Shown: in pieces, positions 38,831 through 48,133 of the stretch | Position numbering within the stretch: position 1 is the stretch's first letter | How the letters are laid out: each line of letters begins with the position of its first letter | Source of the DNA: Variovorax paradoxus | GTDB taxonomy: Bacteria > Pseudomonadota > Gammaproteobacteria > Burkholderiales > Burkholderiaceae_C | DNA length: 64,000 nt | Direction: 5' to 3' | Assembly (NCBI RefSeq): GCF_030815975.1 | Contig: NZ_JAUSXL010000002.1 | Coordinates: 1,426,001 to 1,490,000 of the forward strand | Notes under the pieces: generated by a model | Told to the model about the DNA's origin: nothing | What the model saw: the letters and a program-made list of their open reading frames with translations, nothing else | Databases searched by the model: none | Translations under genes and position numbers: made by a program

Positions 38831-39484
38831 GTGAGCACCTCGATGGACCTGATCAAGCCGCTGGTCACGCTGGTGGCCATCGTCAACCCGCTGGCCATCG
38901 TGCCCTTCTTCATCCACTACACGCAGGGCTATTCCGATGCGCAGCGCCGCCACACGGTGCGCATGTCGGCCTTCAGCGCCTTCGTGGTGATTGCGGTCAG
39001 CGCGCTGCTCGGACTGCAGCTGCTGGCGTTCTTCGGCATCTCGATTGCGAGCTTCCAGGTGGGCGGCGGCCTGCTGCTGCTCATGAGCTCGCTGTCGATG
39101 CTCAACGCCAAGCCGGCCGAGAGCAAGACCAACGTCGAGGAGCTGCGCGCCACCGAGGTGAAGGCCTCCATGGGCGCGTCCATCGCGGTGGTGCCGCTCA
39201 CCATTCCGCTGCTCACCGGGCCGGCCACGATCTCCACCGTGGTGATCTATGCCGACAAGACACAGCACCTGTGGGAGCTCGGACTGCTGGTGGGCTACGG
39301 CGTGGTGGTGGCGCTGGCCACCGCGCTGGCGTTCTCGCTCGCGCAGCCGATTGCGCGCGTGCTCGGCAAGACCGGCATCAACATCATGACGCGGCTCATG
39401 GGCCTGATCCTCGCGGCGCTCGCGGTCGAGGTCATGGCCGACGGCCTGGGCAAGCTGTTTCCGATCCTTCAGCGCGTGGGCTGA
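38831..39484 (+). CDS. MarC-family integral membrane protein
   Basis: A GTG at 38831 preceded by GGGGGGAGG gives 217 residues. Six hydrophobic helices are visible (DLIKPLVTLVAIVNPLAIVP, later VEVMADGLGKLFP at the end), and the family motif VNPLAIVPFF is present. MarC/UPF0056 proteins have no firmly established function. It starts 2 bp after the SDR stop, so the two are likely cotranscribed. Confidence 0.9.
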   Translation: MSTSMDLIKPLVTLVAIVNPLAIVPFFIHYTQGYSDAQRRHTVRMSAFSAFVVIAVSALLGLQLLAFFGISIASFQVGGGLLLLMSSLSMLNAKPAESKTNVEELRATEVKASMGASIAVVPLTIPLLTGPATISTVVIYADKTQHLWELGLLVGYGVVVALATALAFSLAQPIARVLGKTGINIMTRLMGLILAALAVEVMADGLGKLFPILQRVG

Positions 39485-39489
39485 TCCGT

Positions 39490-39951
39490 TCAGGCCAGCA
39501 TCTTCTCGATGATCCGCCAGTGCGCGGGCTCGACCGGCGTGATCGACAGCCGGTTGCCCTTGCGCAGCACGACCAGGTCGGCCAGCTCGGGCTTGGCGCG
39601 CAGCTCGGGCAGCGCGAGCAGGCGCGTCTTGCGCACGGCCTGCACATCGACCAGCAGCCAGCGCGGGTCTTCCTTTTTCGAGGCCGCGTCGTAGTAGGGC
39701 GACTTCGGGTCGAACTGCGTCGGGTCGGGCTTGATGCCCGAGGCCACGCGCGCAATGCCCGCGATGCCCGGCTCGGGGCAGCTCGAGTGATAGAACAGCA
39801 CGCCGTCGCCGACCTTCATGCCATCGCGCATGAAGTTGCGTGCCTGATAGTTGCGCACGCCGGTCCAGGCCACGGTGGCGCCGGGTGCGGCAAGCGCGTC
39901 GTCGATCGAGACCTCGTCGGGCTCGGATTTCATCAACCAGTACTGGGGCAT
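39490..39951 (-). CDS. EVE domain protein
   Basis: A 153-residue single-domain EVE protein: MPQYWLMKSEPDEVSIDDAL, then TGVRNYQARNFMRDGMKVGD and VLFYHSSCPEPGIAGIARV. EVE domains share the PUA-like fold and bind modified bases, as in human THYN1. A role in recognising modified DNA or RNA is plausible; some relatives occur in restriction-type systems, but no such genes lie nearby here. It is convergent with marC. Confidence 0.94.
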   Translation of the reverse strand: MPQYWLMKSEPDEVSIDDALAAPGATVAWTGVRNYQARNFMRDGMKVGDGVLFYHSSCPEPGIAGIARVASGIKPDPTQFDPKSPYYDAASKKEDPRWLLVDVQAVRKTRLLALPELRAKPELADLVVLRKGNRLSITPVEPAHWRIIEKMLA

Positions 39952-40017
39952 TGCGGGCTCGTCACGGGAGTTCGCCGCAAATATAAACCCGCCTCGGCCT
40001 GCGCGGTGAGCGCCCGA

Positions 40018-41184
40018 TTACGGTGTCACATAGTCGGACACGACGACCCACTTGCCGTCCTTGATCTGCGACAGACGGGACTGGTCGTTGCCCAGGCGCT
40101 TGGTGGCGGTGTAGCTGCTCTTCGGATTGCCGAACATGTCGGGCTCGAAGGTCATGCTGTCCATCGCCTTGATGAAGCTGTCGGTCGTGAGGTTCGGGCC
40201 GGCCTTCTGCGCCGCCTTGATGAACGAATCGATGATGACGTAGCCATACACCGAGAACACCGTCGGATCCTCGTTGAACTTGGTCTTGTACTTGTTGGCC
40301 CAGAAGCGAAGCGGCTGCGACTGTTCGTCGGTATAGGGGTTCTGCACCGTCATGGTGGCGTAGATGCCGTCCATCGCCTTGCCGCCGAGCTTGTGGATCA
40401 GGTCGGTGTAGGACGCGCTGGAGCCCAGGAAGGTCGGGTTGAAGCCCGTCTTGCGCGCCTCGCCCACGGTGCCGATGGTCTCGCGGATGATGGTGCCGAG
40501 CACCACGAGATCGCAGTTGGCAGCCTTCATCTTGGCCACCTGGGAGCTGAAGTCGGTGGCCCCGCGCTTGAAGGAGGTCTTTTCGGCGAGTTCCATGCCC
40601 GCAGTCTTCAGGCCGGCCTCCGCACCGCGCTGCACCTCGAGCCCGAACTCGTCGTCCTGGTAGATGGTGCAGACCTTCTTGGCGCCCTTCTCCTTGATCA
40701 TCTTGGGCAGGGCCAGGCGGATCTGGTCGTAGTAGGTGGCCGCGAACGAATACTTGAGCCGGTTCAGCGGCTCGTACATTTCGCGCGCCGCCGTGATCGG
40801 CATGTAGTTGACGATGTTCTTCTCGAACTGCACCGGCATGGCCGCCATGTTCTGCGCCGTGCCGATGTGGCCGGCCATGATGAAGATCTTTTCCTGGTTG
40901 ACCAGCTTCTGCGCCGCGAGCACGGCCTTCTTCGGGTCGTAGCCCGAGTCCTCGACGAAGAGCTTGAGCTTGCGCCCGTGGATGCTGCCTTGCTCGTTGA
41001 GTTCGTCCACGCGCAGCTGCATGCCGTTGCGCGCCTGCTTGCCGAAGCCCGCGAGCGGCCCCGACAGGTCCTGGATGGTGCCGATGCGGATCTCGTCCTT
41101 GCTCACGCCCTGTTGCTGCTGCGCCGACGCGAACGCTGCGGCCAGGCCCAGCACGGCCAGGGTCGTCACTGTCTTGAGCTTCAT
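40018..41184 (-). CDS. Branched-chain amino acid-type ABC transporter substrate-binding protein
   Basis: The ATG at 41184 (MKLKTVTTLAVLGLAAAFAS) gives 388 residues with a Sec signal peptide. The mature part starts DEIRIGTIQDLSGPLAGFGK and has the LivJ/LivK fold (VVLGTIIRETIGTVGEARKT). It is the periplasmic receptor for the liv-type importer. It is last in the operon and directly downstream of the acyl-CoA synthetase, so its ligand may be an organic or aromatic acid rather than an amino acid (inference). Confidence 0.94.
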   Translation of the reverse strand: MKLKTVTTLAVLGLAAAFASAQQQQGVSKDEIRIGTIQDLSGPLAGFGKQARNGMQLRVDELNEQGSIHGRKLKLFVEDSGYDPKKAVLAAQKLVNQEKIFIMAGHIGTAQNMAAMPVQFEKNIVNYMPITAAREMYEPLNRLKYSFAATYYDQIRLALPKMIKEKGAKKVCTIYQDDEFGLEVQRGAEAGLKTAGMELAEKTSFKRGATDFSSQVAKMKAANCDLVVLGTIIRETIGTVGEARKTGFNPTFLGSSASYTDLIHKLGGKAMDGIYATMTVQNPYTDEQSQPLRFWANKYKTKFNEDPTVFSVYGYVIIDSFIKAAQKAGPNLTTDSFIKAMDSMTFEPDMFGNPKSSYTATKRLGNDQSRLSQIKDGKWVVVSDYVTP

Positions 41185-41216
41185 GGGGTTGTCTCCTCGG
41201 GTTGACCAAAAATGAA

Positions 41217-43097
41217 TCAGCGATACATGGCGTCGATGCGCTCGGCGTACTTGGCCTGCACCAGCTTGCGCTTGAGCTTCATCGTCGGCGTGAGCTCCTC
41301 GTCCTCGGCACTCAACTGCGTTTCGAGCAGGAAGAACTTCTTGATCTGCTCGACCCGCGCGAACCTGGCATTGACGCGGTCGATTTCGCCCTGGATCAGG
41401 TCGAGCACCTCCTGCGCGCGCGTCAGGCTTTCGTAGTTGCTGAACGGCACGTCGTGGTCCTGCGCAAACTTCTCGACGTTCTCCTGGTCGATCATGACAA
41501 TCACCGTGAGGTAGGGTTTCTTGTCGCCGATCACCACTGCGTCGGTGATGTAGGGGCTGAACTTGAGCTCGTTCTCCAGCTCGCTCGGCGTGATGTTCTT
41601 CCCCCCTGCCGTGATGATGATGTCCTTCATGCGGTCGGTGATGCGGAAATACCCTCCCGCGTCGACCGTTCCGACGTCGCCGGTGTGCAGCCAGCCGTCG
41701 GCGTCGATGGTCTCGGCGGTCTTCTCCGGCAGGTTGAGGTAACCCATGAAGACATTGGGGCCGCGCACCAGGATTTCGCCGGTCTGGGGATCGAGGCGCA
41801 CCTCGTTGTAGCTGGTGGCCGGGCCGATCGAGCCCGGCATGATGCGCGACGGCGGCACGCCCGTGGAGGCGCCGCATGATTCCGTCATGCCCCAGACCTC
41901 CAGCATGGGCACGCCCAGCGCAAGATACCAGCGCACGAGCTCGGGCGAGATCGGCGCCGCGCCGGTCACGAGAAAGCGCGCGCGGTGGATGCCGATGAGC
42001 TTGCGCACGTTGTCCAGCGCCAGCCAGCGCGCCATGCGGAACTTGAAGCGCAGCCACGCCCCCACCGGCTGGCCCTGGAGCACGCGCTCGGCGATCTGCC
42101 GGCCCACGCCGATGCTCCAGCCGTAGGCGGCCTGCTGCAGCCGGCTGGCTTCCTTGAGCGCGATCATCACGCCCGAATAGAACTTCTCCCACACGCGCGG
42201 CACGGCGGTGAACACGGTGGGCGAAATCTCGCGCACGTTCTCGGGCACGGTTTCGGGGTTCTCGACGAAGTTGAGGATCGAGCCGGTGTACATCGCGAAG
42301 TATTCGCCGCCCATGCGCTCGGCGATGTGGCACAGCGGCAGGAAGCACATGCGCTCGTCGCCCTCGCCCTGCGCCAGCAGAGTGTTGTAGCCGCGCATGG
42401 TGTAGACCAGCCCGCGGTGGCTGTGCATCGCACCCTTGGGCTTGCCGGTGGTGCCGGAGGTATAGACCAGGATCGCGAGGTCTTCGGGGCGGCAGGCGGC
42501 AATGCGCTGCTCCAGCGCCTGCGGATGGGCCTGCTGGTGGGCTCGGCCGAGTGCGCGCAGGGCGTCCAGGCTGATGACGCCGGGGTCGTCGAGCTCGCGC
42601 AGGCCTTCCATGTCGAACACGACGACCTTGCGCAGCATCGGCAGCCGCGCGCGCACTTCGAGCGCCTTGTCGAGCTGCTCGTCGTCCTCGACGAAGAGCA
42701 CGGTGGTGCGCGAGTCCTCGCAGAGGTAGTGCACCTGCGAGGCCGCGTCGGTGGGATAGATGCCGTTGGACACGCCGCCGCAGCTGAGCACGGCGATGTC
42801 GCTGAGCACCCATTCGATGACGGTGTTGGCAAGGATCGATGCGCATTCGCCCGGCCCGAAGCCCAGCGCCAGCAGGCCGCCCGCAATCTCGCGCACGGCC
42901 TCGGCGGTCTGCCGCCAGGTCCAGGCGCGCCAGATCCCGAATTCCTTCTGCCGCATCCAGACCTTGTCGGCGCGCAGCTCCACGGCCTTCCAGAACACGG
43001 CCGGGATGGTCTCGCCCGGCACGACGATGCCCGGACTCGGCTGCAGATGCGCCAGGTCCCAGAGGCCGGCCGGAGCGCGCAGAGGGAGCATGCTCAT
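41217..43097 (-). CDS. Long-chain fatty acid-type AMP-dependent acyl-CoA synthetase
   Basis: The start at 43097 (MSMLPLRAPAGLWDLAHLQP) has a strong CTGGAGGT site. The 626-residue enzyme shows the AMP-binding P-loop YTSGTTGKPKG at about 212-222, then VWGMTESCGAS, GWLHTGDVG and the catalytic lysine region LTPTMKLKRKLV near the end. It activates a carboxylic acid to its CoA thioester. Its position between livF and the substrate-binding protein suggests that it captures the imported acid. It starts 1 bp after the livF stop. Confidence 0.95.
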   Translation of the reverse strand: MSMLPLRAPAGLWDLAHLQPSPGIVVPGETIPAVFWKAVELRADKVWMRQKEFGIWRAWTWRQTAEAVREIAGGLLALGFGPGECASILANTVIEWVLSDIAVLSCGGVSNGIYPTDAASQVHYLCEDSRTTVLFVEDDEQLDKALEVRARLPMLRKVVVFDMEGLRELDDPGVISLDALRALGRAHQQAHPQALEQRIAACRPEDLAILVYTSGTTGKPKGAMHSHRGLVYTMRGYNTLLAQGEGDERMCFLPLCHIAERMGGEYFAMYTGSILNFVENPETVPENVREISPTVFTAVPRVWEKFYSGVMIALKEASRLQQAAYGWSIGVGRQIAERVLQGQPVGAWLRFKFRMARWLALDNVRKLIGIHRARFLVTGAAPISPELVRWYLALGVPMLEVWGMTESCGASTGVPPSRIMPGSIGPATSYNEVRLDPQTGEILVRGPNVFMGYLNLPEKTAETIDADGWLHTGDVGTVDAGGYFRITDRMKDIIITAGGKNITPSELENELKFSPYITDAVVIGDKKPYLTVIVMIDQENVEKFAQDHDVPFSNYESLTRAQEVLDLIQGEIDRVNARFARVEQIKKFFLLETQLSAEDEELTPTMKLKRKLVQAKYAERIDAMYR

Positions 43098-43098
43098 G

Positions 43099-43872
43099 TC
43101 ACCTCCAGGTCTTCTTCTTTTTCCAGCGCCGCTCGCCGCGCACGCCGTCGTCCTTGACGCCCAGGTAGAACTCCTTGATGTCTTCCTTCTCGCGCAGGCG
43201 TTCGCAGGTGTCTTCCATGACGATGCGGCCGTTCTCGAGCACGTAGCCATGGTCGGAGGCGTTGAGCGCCATGTTGGCGTTCTGCTCCACCAGCAGGATG
43301 GTGGTGCCGCGTTCGCGGTTGATGCGCACGACGATCTCGAAGATCTCTTTCGTCAGCTTGGGGCTCAGGCCGAGGCTGGGTTCGTCGAGCAGGATCAGAT
43401 GCGGTGCGGCCATGATGGCGCGCGAAATCGCGAGCATCTGCTGCTGGCCGCCCGAGAGCAGGCCGGCATCCTGCGTGGCGCGCTCGCGCAGGATGGGAAA
43501 GTAGGTGTAGACGCTCTCCATGTCGCGCGCCACGCCGTCGCGGTCCTTGCGGGTGTAGGCGCCCATCAGCAGGTTGTCTTTCACCGACAGCAGCGGGAAC
43601 ACCTCGCGGCCTTCGGGCACGTGGCCGAGGCCCTGCTGCACGATGTGGGCCGGGTCCTTGGCGGTGATGTCCTTGCCCTGGAATTCGATGCTGCCTTTGC
43701 GGGGGTCGATGATTCCCGAGATGGTCTTGAGGATCGTCGTCTTGCCCGCGCCGTTGGAGCCCAGGACCGTCACGATCTCGCCTTGGCGGACTTTCAGGCT
43801 CACGCCGCGGATGGCCTTGATGGGGCCGTAGGCGCTTTCGACGTTGAGCAGTTGGAGAACAACGTCGGTCAT
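43099..43872 (-). CDS. livF: ABC transporter ATP-binding protein, LivF type
   Basis: A 257-residue ATPase with Walker A GSNGAGKTT, signature LLSGGQQQMLAISRAIM, Walker B LILLDEPSLGLSP and the H-loop end LVEQNANMALNASDHGYVLE. The LivF profile (MTDVVLQLLNVESAYGPIKA) is clear. It ends KKKTWR just before the acyl-CoA synthetase start. Between it and livG lies a long palindromic region instead of the usual few bases. Confidence 0.96.
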   Translation of the reverse strand: MTDVVLQLLNVESAYGPIKAIRGVSLKVRQGEIVTVLGSNGAGKTTILKTISGIIDPRKGSIEFQGKDITAKDPAHIVQQGLGHVPEGREVFPLLSVKDNLLMGAYTRKDRDGVARDMESVYTYFPILRERATQDAGLLSGGQQQMLAISRAIMAAPHLILLDEPSLGLSPKLTKEIFEIVVRINRERGTTILLVEQNANMALNASDHGYVLENGRIVMEDTCERLREKEDIKEFYLGVKDDGVRGERRWKKKKTWR

Positions 43873-43909
43873 GGCGTTGCCCTCCGAATGCTCGCAAAGG
43901 GCGGGGAGC

Positions 43910-44288
43910 GGCGTTGGGGCCCCTGCCCCGGGCGGGCCGACGTCACCGGCCGCTTCGCGGCTCCCCTGCGCTGCTCACGACAGGCGGGGTCTCGCAGAAC
44001 TCGCTCCACTGCGTTGCGCTCAAACAGCTGCGAGCCCTGATCCGCCTGTCGCTGCGCTGCTCGGCGGTGCCTCAACGGCCCGCCCGGGGCAGGGGCCCCA
44101 ACGCCGAGGGCACGCTCGGGGTGTTTCCTCCACCCCCAAGCCCGGTGTGCGGTGCGGGGTGGGCGCCCCCTCTGTGCCGCCGAGGAGCGCAGCGTTTCGC
44201 GGATCAGGGCTCGCAGCTGTTTGAGCGAAGCGAGTTCTGCGAGACCCCGCGAAACGCGAGCACCGCAGGGGAGCCGCGCAGCGGCCGG
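43910..44288. repeat. Nested palindromic repeat region between livF and livG
   Basis: The 481-bp gap from 43873 to 44353 holds at least three sets of inverted repeats. Arms 43910-43938 and 44077-44105 are perfect 29-bp inverted copies. Arms 43984-44045 and 44199-44250 pair except for a 10-nt insertion in the left arm. Arms 43946-43976 and 44258-44288 match at 29 of 31 positions. An inner hairpin GCGTTTCGCGG/CCGCGAAACGC lies at 44192-44202/44247-44257. No gene is supported here. The structure lies inside an operon and could strongly fold the mRNA. Confidence 0.85.
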
Positions 44289-44353
44289 CATAGTGGGGGC
44301 GACCGCGCCGCACCGCATACCGGGCGCCTCCAACGAAGCAGCGGACAAAGCGC

Positions 44354-45175
44354 TCATGCCGCCACCCTCCTCAAGCTGCTCACGTCATCCACAGTCCCAA
44401 GATAAGCCTCGATGACACGCGCGTCTGCCTGCACCTCGCGCGGCGTTCCAGTGGCCAGCACTTCCCCCATGTTCATGGCAAGCACGCGGTCCGACACCTT
44501 CGACACCAGCGACATGTCGTGCTCGACCATCAGCACCGACACCCCCAGCTCATGCTGGATGTCCTGGATCCAGAACGCCATGTCCGCCGTCTCCTCGACG
44601 TTGAGCCCGGACGACGGCTCGTCGAGCAGCAGCAGCTTGGGCTCGGTGCACAGCGCACGCGCGAGCTCCACCACCTTGCGCACGCCGTACGGCAGGCCGG
44701 CCACCATCGAGTCGCGATGGTGCTGCAAGTCCAGAAGATCGATCACCTGCTCCGCCTTCTCGCGCGCCTGAATCTCGGCGCGCCGCGTCGCGGGCGTGAA
44801 GAACACCTCGCTCCAGAAACCTGTCCGACGGTGCGTATGGCGGCCGATCAAGAGGTTGTGCAGCACCGTCGCATGCTCGAAGAGTTCGATGTTCTGAAAG
44901 GTGCGCGCAATGCCGAGCGCCGCGATCGCGTGGGGCGCCTGCTGCGTCAGCGCCAGCGGCCCGGCGGCCCCGCCATGCCACGTGATCTCGCCCATGGTCG
45001 GCGTGTAGATCCGGCTGATCAGGTTGAACACCGTCGTCTTGCCTGCGCCGTTCGGCCCGATCAGCGTGAACACCTCGTCGCGGTGCACGTCGAAGCTCAC
45101 CTTGTTGACCGCGAGCACGCCGCCGAAGCGCACGCTCAGGTCCTTGGCCGAAAGAAGAACGTCGCTGCCGCTCAT
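44354..45175 (-). CDS. livG: ABC transporter ATP-binding protein, LivG type
   Basis: The start at 45175 overlaps the livM stop by 4 bp (ATGA). The 273-residue ATPase has Walker A GPNGAGKTT, the LivG insertion with GIARTFQNIELFEHATVLHN, a signature of the LPYGVRKVVELARAL type, Walker B LLLLDEPSSGLNVEE and the H-loop in MVEHDMSLVSKVSDRVLAM. It energises import together with LivF. Confidence 0.96.
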   Translation of the reverse strand: MSGSDVLLSAKDLSVRFGGVLAVNKVSFDVHRDEVFTLIGPNGAGKTTVFNLISRIYTPTMGEITWHGGAAGPLALTQQAPHAIAALGIARTFQNIELFEHATVLHNLLIGRHTHRRTGFWSEVFFTPATRRAEIQAREKAEQVIDLLDLQHHRDSMVAGLPYGVRKVVELARALCTEPKLLLLDEPSSGLNVEETADMAFWIQDIQHELGVSVLMVEHDMSLVSKVSDRVLAMNMGEVLATGTPREVQADARVIEAYLGTVDDVSSLRRVAA

Positions 45176-46248
45176 CTCAGCCGGTCCGACTTGGTGAACG
45201 ACTTCTGCCGCCTGAACAGACCCTTGCGGTAGAACGGAAAGAGCTGCAGCCAGGTGCGGATCTTGAGCCAGCGGCCATACAGCCCCAGCGGCTCGAACAG
45301 CACGAACGCGATCAGCACCACGCCGTACACCAGCCCCTGCAGCCCGGGCGCCTGGCCGACAACGGCCGGCAGCCAGTCCTTGCCCATGGATATCAGCTGC
45401 GGCATCGCAATCAGGAAGATCGCGCCCAGGAACGCGCCATGCACCGAGCCCAGGCCGCCGATCACCACCATCAGCAGCAAGTCGATCGACTGCAGGATGT
45501 TGAACTGGTCCGGCGAGATGAAGCTCAGCTTGTGCGCATACAGGGCGCCGCCCAGGCCCGCAAGCGCGGCCGAGATCGCGAACGACATCGTCTTGTAGCG
45601 CGCCAGGTGAATGCCCATGCTCTGCGCCGAGATTTCCGAATCGCGAATCGCAACGAAGGCACGGCCGGTCGGCGAGCGCAGCAGGTTCAGGATGCCCAGC
45701 GTGCTGAGCACCGCCACCACCAGGCACAGAAAGTAGAAGCCGTTGCCCGACCCCAGCGACCAGCCGAAGAGCTGCGGCGACTTCACATGCAGCCCCGCGT
45801 TGCCGCCCGTCACGCTCTCCCAGCGCGCGAACACTTCCTCGACGATGAAGCCGAACGACAGCGTGGCAATGCCCAGGTAGATGCCCTTCACGCGCAGGGC
45901 CGGCAGCGCGACCACCACGCCCACCGCCGCCGACAGCGCCGCGGCCGCGAGCAGCGCGATCGGAAACGGCACGCCCAGATTGGTCAGCACGCCCTGCGTG
46001 TAGGCGCCGGCGCCGAGGAACGCCGCATGCCCGATCGAGAATTGCCCCGTGAAGCCCGCCAGCAGCATCAGGCCCAAGCCGACGATGCCGTAGATCAGCA
46101 CGAAGGTCAGCTGCGCGAGCCAGTACTCGTCGATCGCCCATGGCGCGGCGACCAGAAACGCGGCGAGCAGGCCGTACCAGAACACATGGCCGCCGTGCCG
46201 CGCGAGGCGGATGTCCTGGTCGTAGCTGGTCTTGAAGATGAAGCGCAT
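45172..46248 (-). CDS. livM: Branched-chain amino acid-type ABC permease, LivM type
   Basis: A 358-residue permease with about ten helices. The family motif LMLLAGFTGQFSIGHAAFLG is present, together with FGFIVEEVFARWESVTGGNA and GGLGSVHGAFLGAIFL. It starts 38 bp after livH and overlaps livG. Confidence 0.95.
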   Translation of the reverse strand: MRFIFKTSYDQDIRLARHGGHVFWYGLLAAFLVAAPWAIDEYWLAQLTFVLIYGIVGLGLMLLAGFTGQFSIGHAAFLGAGAYTQGVLTNLGVPFPIALLAAAALSAAVGVVVALPALRVKGIYLGIATLSFGFIVEEVFARWESVTGGNAGLHVKSPQLFGWSLGSGNGFYFLCLVVAVLSTLGILNLLRSPTGRAFVAIRDSEISAQSMGIHLARYKTMSFAISAALAGLGGALYAHKLSFISPDQFNILQSIDLLLMVVIGGLGSVHGAFLGAIFLIAMPQLISMGKDWLPAVVGQAPGLQGLVYGVVLIAFVLFEPLGLYGRWLKIRTWLQLFPFYRKGLFRRQKSFTKSDRLR

Positions 46249-46286
46249 GAGTCAGGTCCGCCGAAGCGCGTGGGGGCGCATTTTTC

Positions 46287-47162
46287 TCAGACTTTCTTGC
46301 GCAGCTTCTCGCCGAACAGGCCGTTGGGCTTGATCATCAGCATCAGCAGCACCACGATGTACGGGGCCGTGTCCTTGAAGCCGTCGGGCAGGTAGAAGCC
46401 CGCGAACGATTCGACGATGCCGATCACAAGCCCGCCGACGATCGCGCCCGGCAGGCTGCCGAAGCCGCCCACCACCGCGGCCGGAAAGGCCTTGAGCCCG
46501 ATGAAGCCCATGTTCGCGTGCACGAAGGTGATGGGCGCGAGCAGCATGCCGGCAATGGCAGCAACCGCCGCCGCGAGCCCCCACACCAATCCGTTCAGGC
46601 GCTTCACCGGAATGCCCATGTAGTACGCCGCGAGCTGGTTCTGCGACGAGGCCTGCATCGCGATGCCGAGCTTGCTGTAGCGAAACATCGCGAACAAGAG
46701 GCCGCACAGGATGGCGGTGGCGATGATGATCGCGAGCTGTTCGAGGTTGACCACCAGCCCGCCCAGCTTCCAGATCTGGTCCTTGTAGGGCACCGGCAGC
46801 GTGTGGGTGTCGGTGCCGATGCCCGGCACCATGGTGATGAGCCCGCGCGCCACGTAGGCGATGCCGATGGTGAGCATCACGATCGAGAACTGCGGCTGCC
46901 CGAGGATCGGGCGGATCACCACCAGTTCGAGCAGCACGCCGAAGGCCGCCATCGCCACCACCGCCAGAATGGCCGCAAGCCAGAACGGCAGGCCGAACAG
47001 CGACATGCCGGCAAATGCACCGAAGGCCCCGAGCATCATCAGGTCGCCCTGCGCGAAGCTCACGGTTTCGGTGGCCTTGTAGATCAGCACGAAGCCCAGT
47101 GCGATCAGCCCGTAGATGCAACCTTGCGCAATGCCCGACAGCAGGAGTTGGAGGATCTGCAT
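46287..47162 (-). CDS. livH: Branched-chain amino acid-type ABC permease, LivH type
   Basis: A 291-residue permease (MQILQLLLSGIAQGCIYGLI) with the usual GLIALGFVLIYKATETVSFA and GGFGSLPGAIVGGLVIGIVE motifs. It forms the heterodimeric channel with LivM. It lies 15 bp downstream of an AraC-type regulator gene on the same strand. Confidence 0.95.
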   Translation of the reverse strand: MQILQLLLSGIAQGCIYGLIALGFVLIYKATETVSFAQGDLMMLGAFGAFAGMSLFGLPFWLAAILAVVAMAAFGVLLELVVIRPILGQPQFSIVMLTIGIAYVARGLITMVPGIGTDTHTLPVPYKDQIWKLGGLVVNLEQLAIIIATAILCGLLFAMFRYSKLGIAMQASSQNQLAAYYMGIPVKRLNGLVWGLAAAVAAIAGMLLAPITFVHANMGFIGLKAFPAAVVGGFGSLPGAIVGGLVIGIVESFAGFYLPDGFKDTAPYIVVLLMLMIKPNGLFGEKLRKKV

Positions 47163-47177
47163 GGGGCCCCTGTGCGC

Positions 47178-48008
47178 CTACTGCCTGAAGCCGCCGGCCG
47201 CGTCGTGCAGCGCGAGGCGGCGCGAGCCGGCCAGGATGTCGCTCGGCTTCAGGCCGTAGACCTGGCGGATCGAATGGCTGAAGTGCGTCGAATCGGGGTA
47301 GCCGGTGTCCAGCGCGATGTCGGTCAGCGTGCTGGCCTGGCGCACATGGCGCAGCAGGCTGCGCGCGCGCTTCCAGGCGCGGAAGGCGCGAAACGCCATG
47401 CCGGTTTCCTGCTTGAACAGATGCAGGAAACGCGAGAAAGACAGATGCACCGAGGCCGCGCAGTCTTCGGCCGAGGTGGGTGCGGCCGGGTCGGCGTTGA
47501 TGGTGTCGATGACCTTGCGGATGCGCGCATCGAGCGCGCGCGGCGCCAGCGGCTCGCCGAAGAACAGCGCATCGAAATCGAAGCCGTCGAAGTCCGTGCC
47601 GCGGCCCGAGGCGGCGAGCAGCTGCGCATGGGCATCGCGCATGCGCCGCACGAAGGCCGGCGCATCGACCGGACCGCAGTGCTGCATGAAGGCCGGCATG
47701 CGGGCGGGATCGACCGACTCCGATTCGATCAGCAGGTTGAAGATGAGCGGATGTGCGCTTTCCACCCGGTGCGGCACCTGCGGCGGCACCACCAGCAGTT
47801 CGCCCGCCTGCCAGGCGCCGCCGCCGATGCACAGGCGGTTCGGCGGCGCGCCCGCGGGCGACACGTACACGCCGTGCCCGCCCATCGTGCGCTCGGCCGC
47901 GGCCCCGAGCAGCCCGGCGTAGAACACGCGCTGGTGCGTGAGCCACATCAGGCGCTCCCCGCGCTGCGCACCGCCGCTTTCCGGCGGCGCCGCCTTCGTT
48001 CGCTGCAT
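47178..48008 (-). CDS. AraC-family transcriptional regulator
   Basis: I choose the ATG at 48008 (MQRTKAAPPESGGAQRGERL), giving 276 residues; an in-frame ATG at 48029 is also possible. An N-terminal cupin-like sensor part (VVPPQVPHRVESAHPL) precedes a C-terminal double helix-turn-helix (CAASVHLSFSRFLHLFKQET and ALDTGYPDSTHFSHSIRQVY). AraC regulators bind a small effector and activate transport or catabolic genes. Its tight position before livH suggests autoregulated control of the transport operon. Confidence 0.92.
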   Translation of the reverse strand: MQRTKAAPPESGGAQRGERLMWLTHQRVFYAGLLGAAAERTMGGHGVYVSPAGAPPNRLCIGGGAWQAGELLVVPPQVPHRVESAHPLIFNLLIESESVDPARMPAFMQHCGPVDAPAFVRRMRDAHAQLLAASGRGTDFDGFDFDALFFGEPLAPRALDARIRKVIDTINADPAAPTSAEDCAASVHLSFSRFLHLFKQETGMAFRAFRAWKRARSLLRHVRQASTLTDIALDTGYPDSTHFSHSIRQVYGLKPSDILAGSRRLALHDAAGGFRQ

Positions 48009-48133
48009 GGTGTCTTCTGTCTCCTGCATCGGGCCGCCGCCGGCCTGGGGCCGGCGCTGCGTTGGCTGGATCGTAGCGGCGGGGGCCGGCTGCGCGGCGT
48101 GCATTTGCGCGGGGACTTTCCCTAGGGCAGGCC

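Noticed and set aside
39271..41205. Plus-strand frame of about 644 codons across the EVE and substrate-binding genes
   Set aside because: It runs antisense to two clear families on the minus strand, and no start or ribosome binding site is evident.
43873..44353. Short open frames in the livF-livG gap read as a gene
   Set aside because: All of them traverse inverted repeats in several frames on both strands, with no ribosome binding site and no conserved protein segment.
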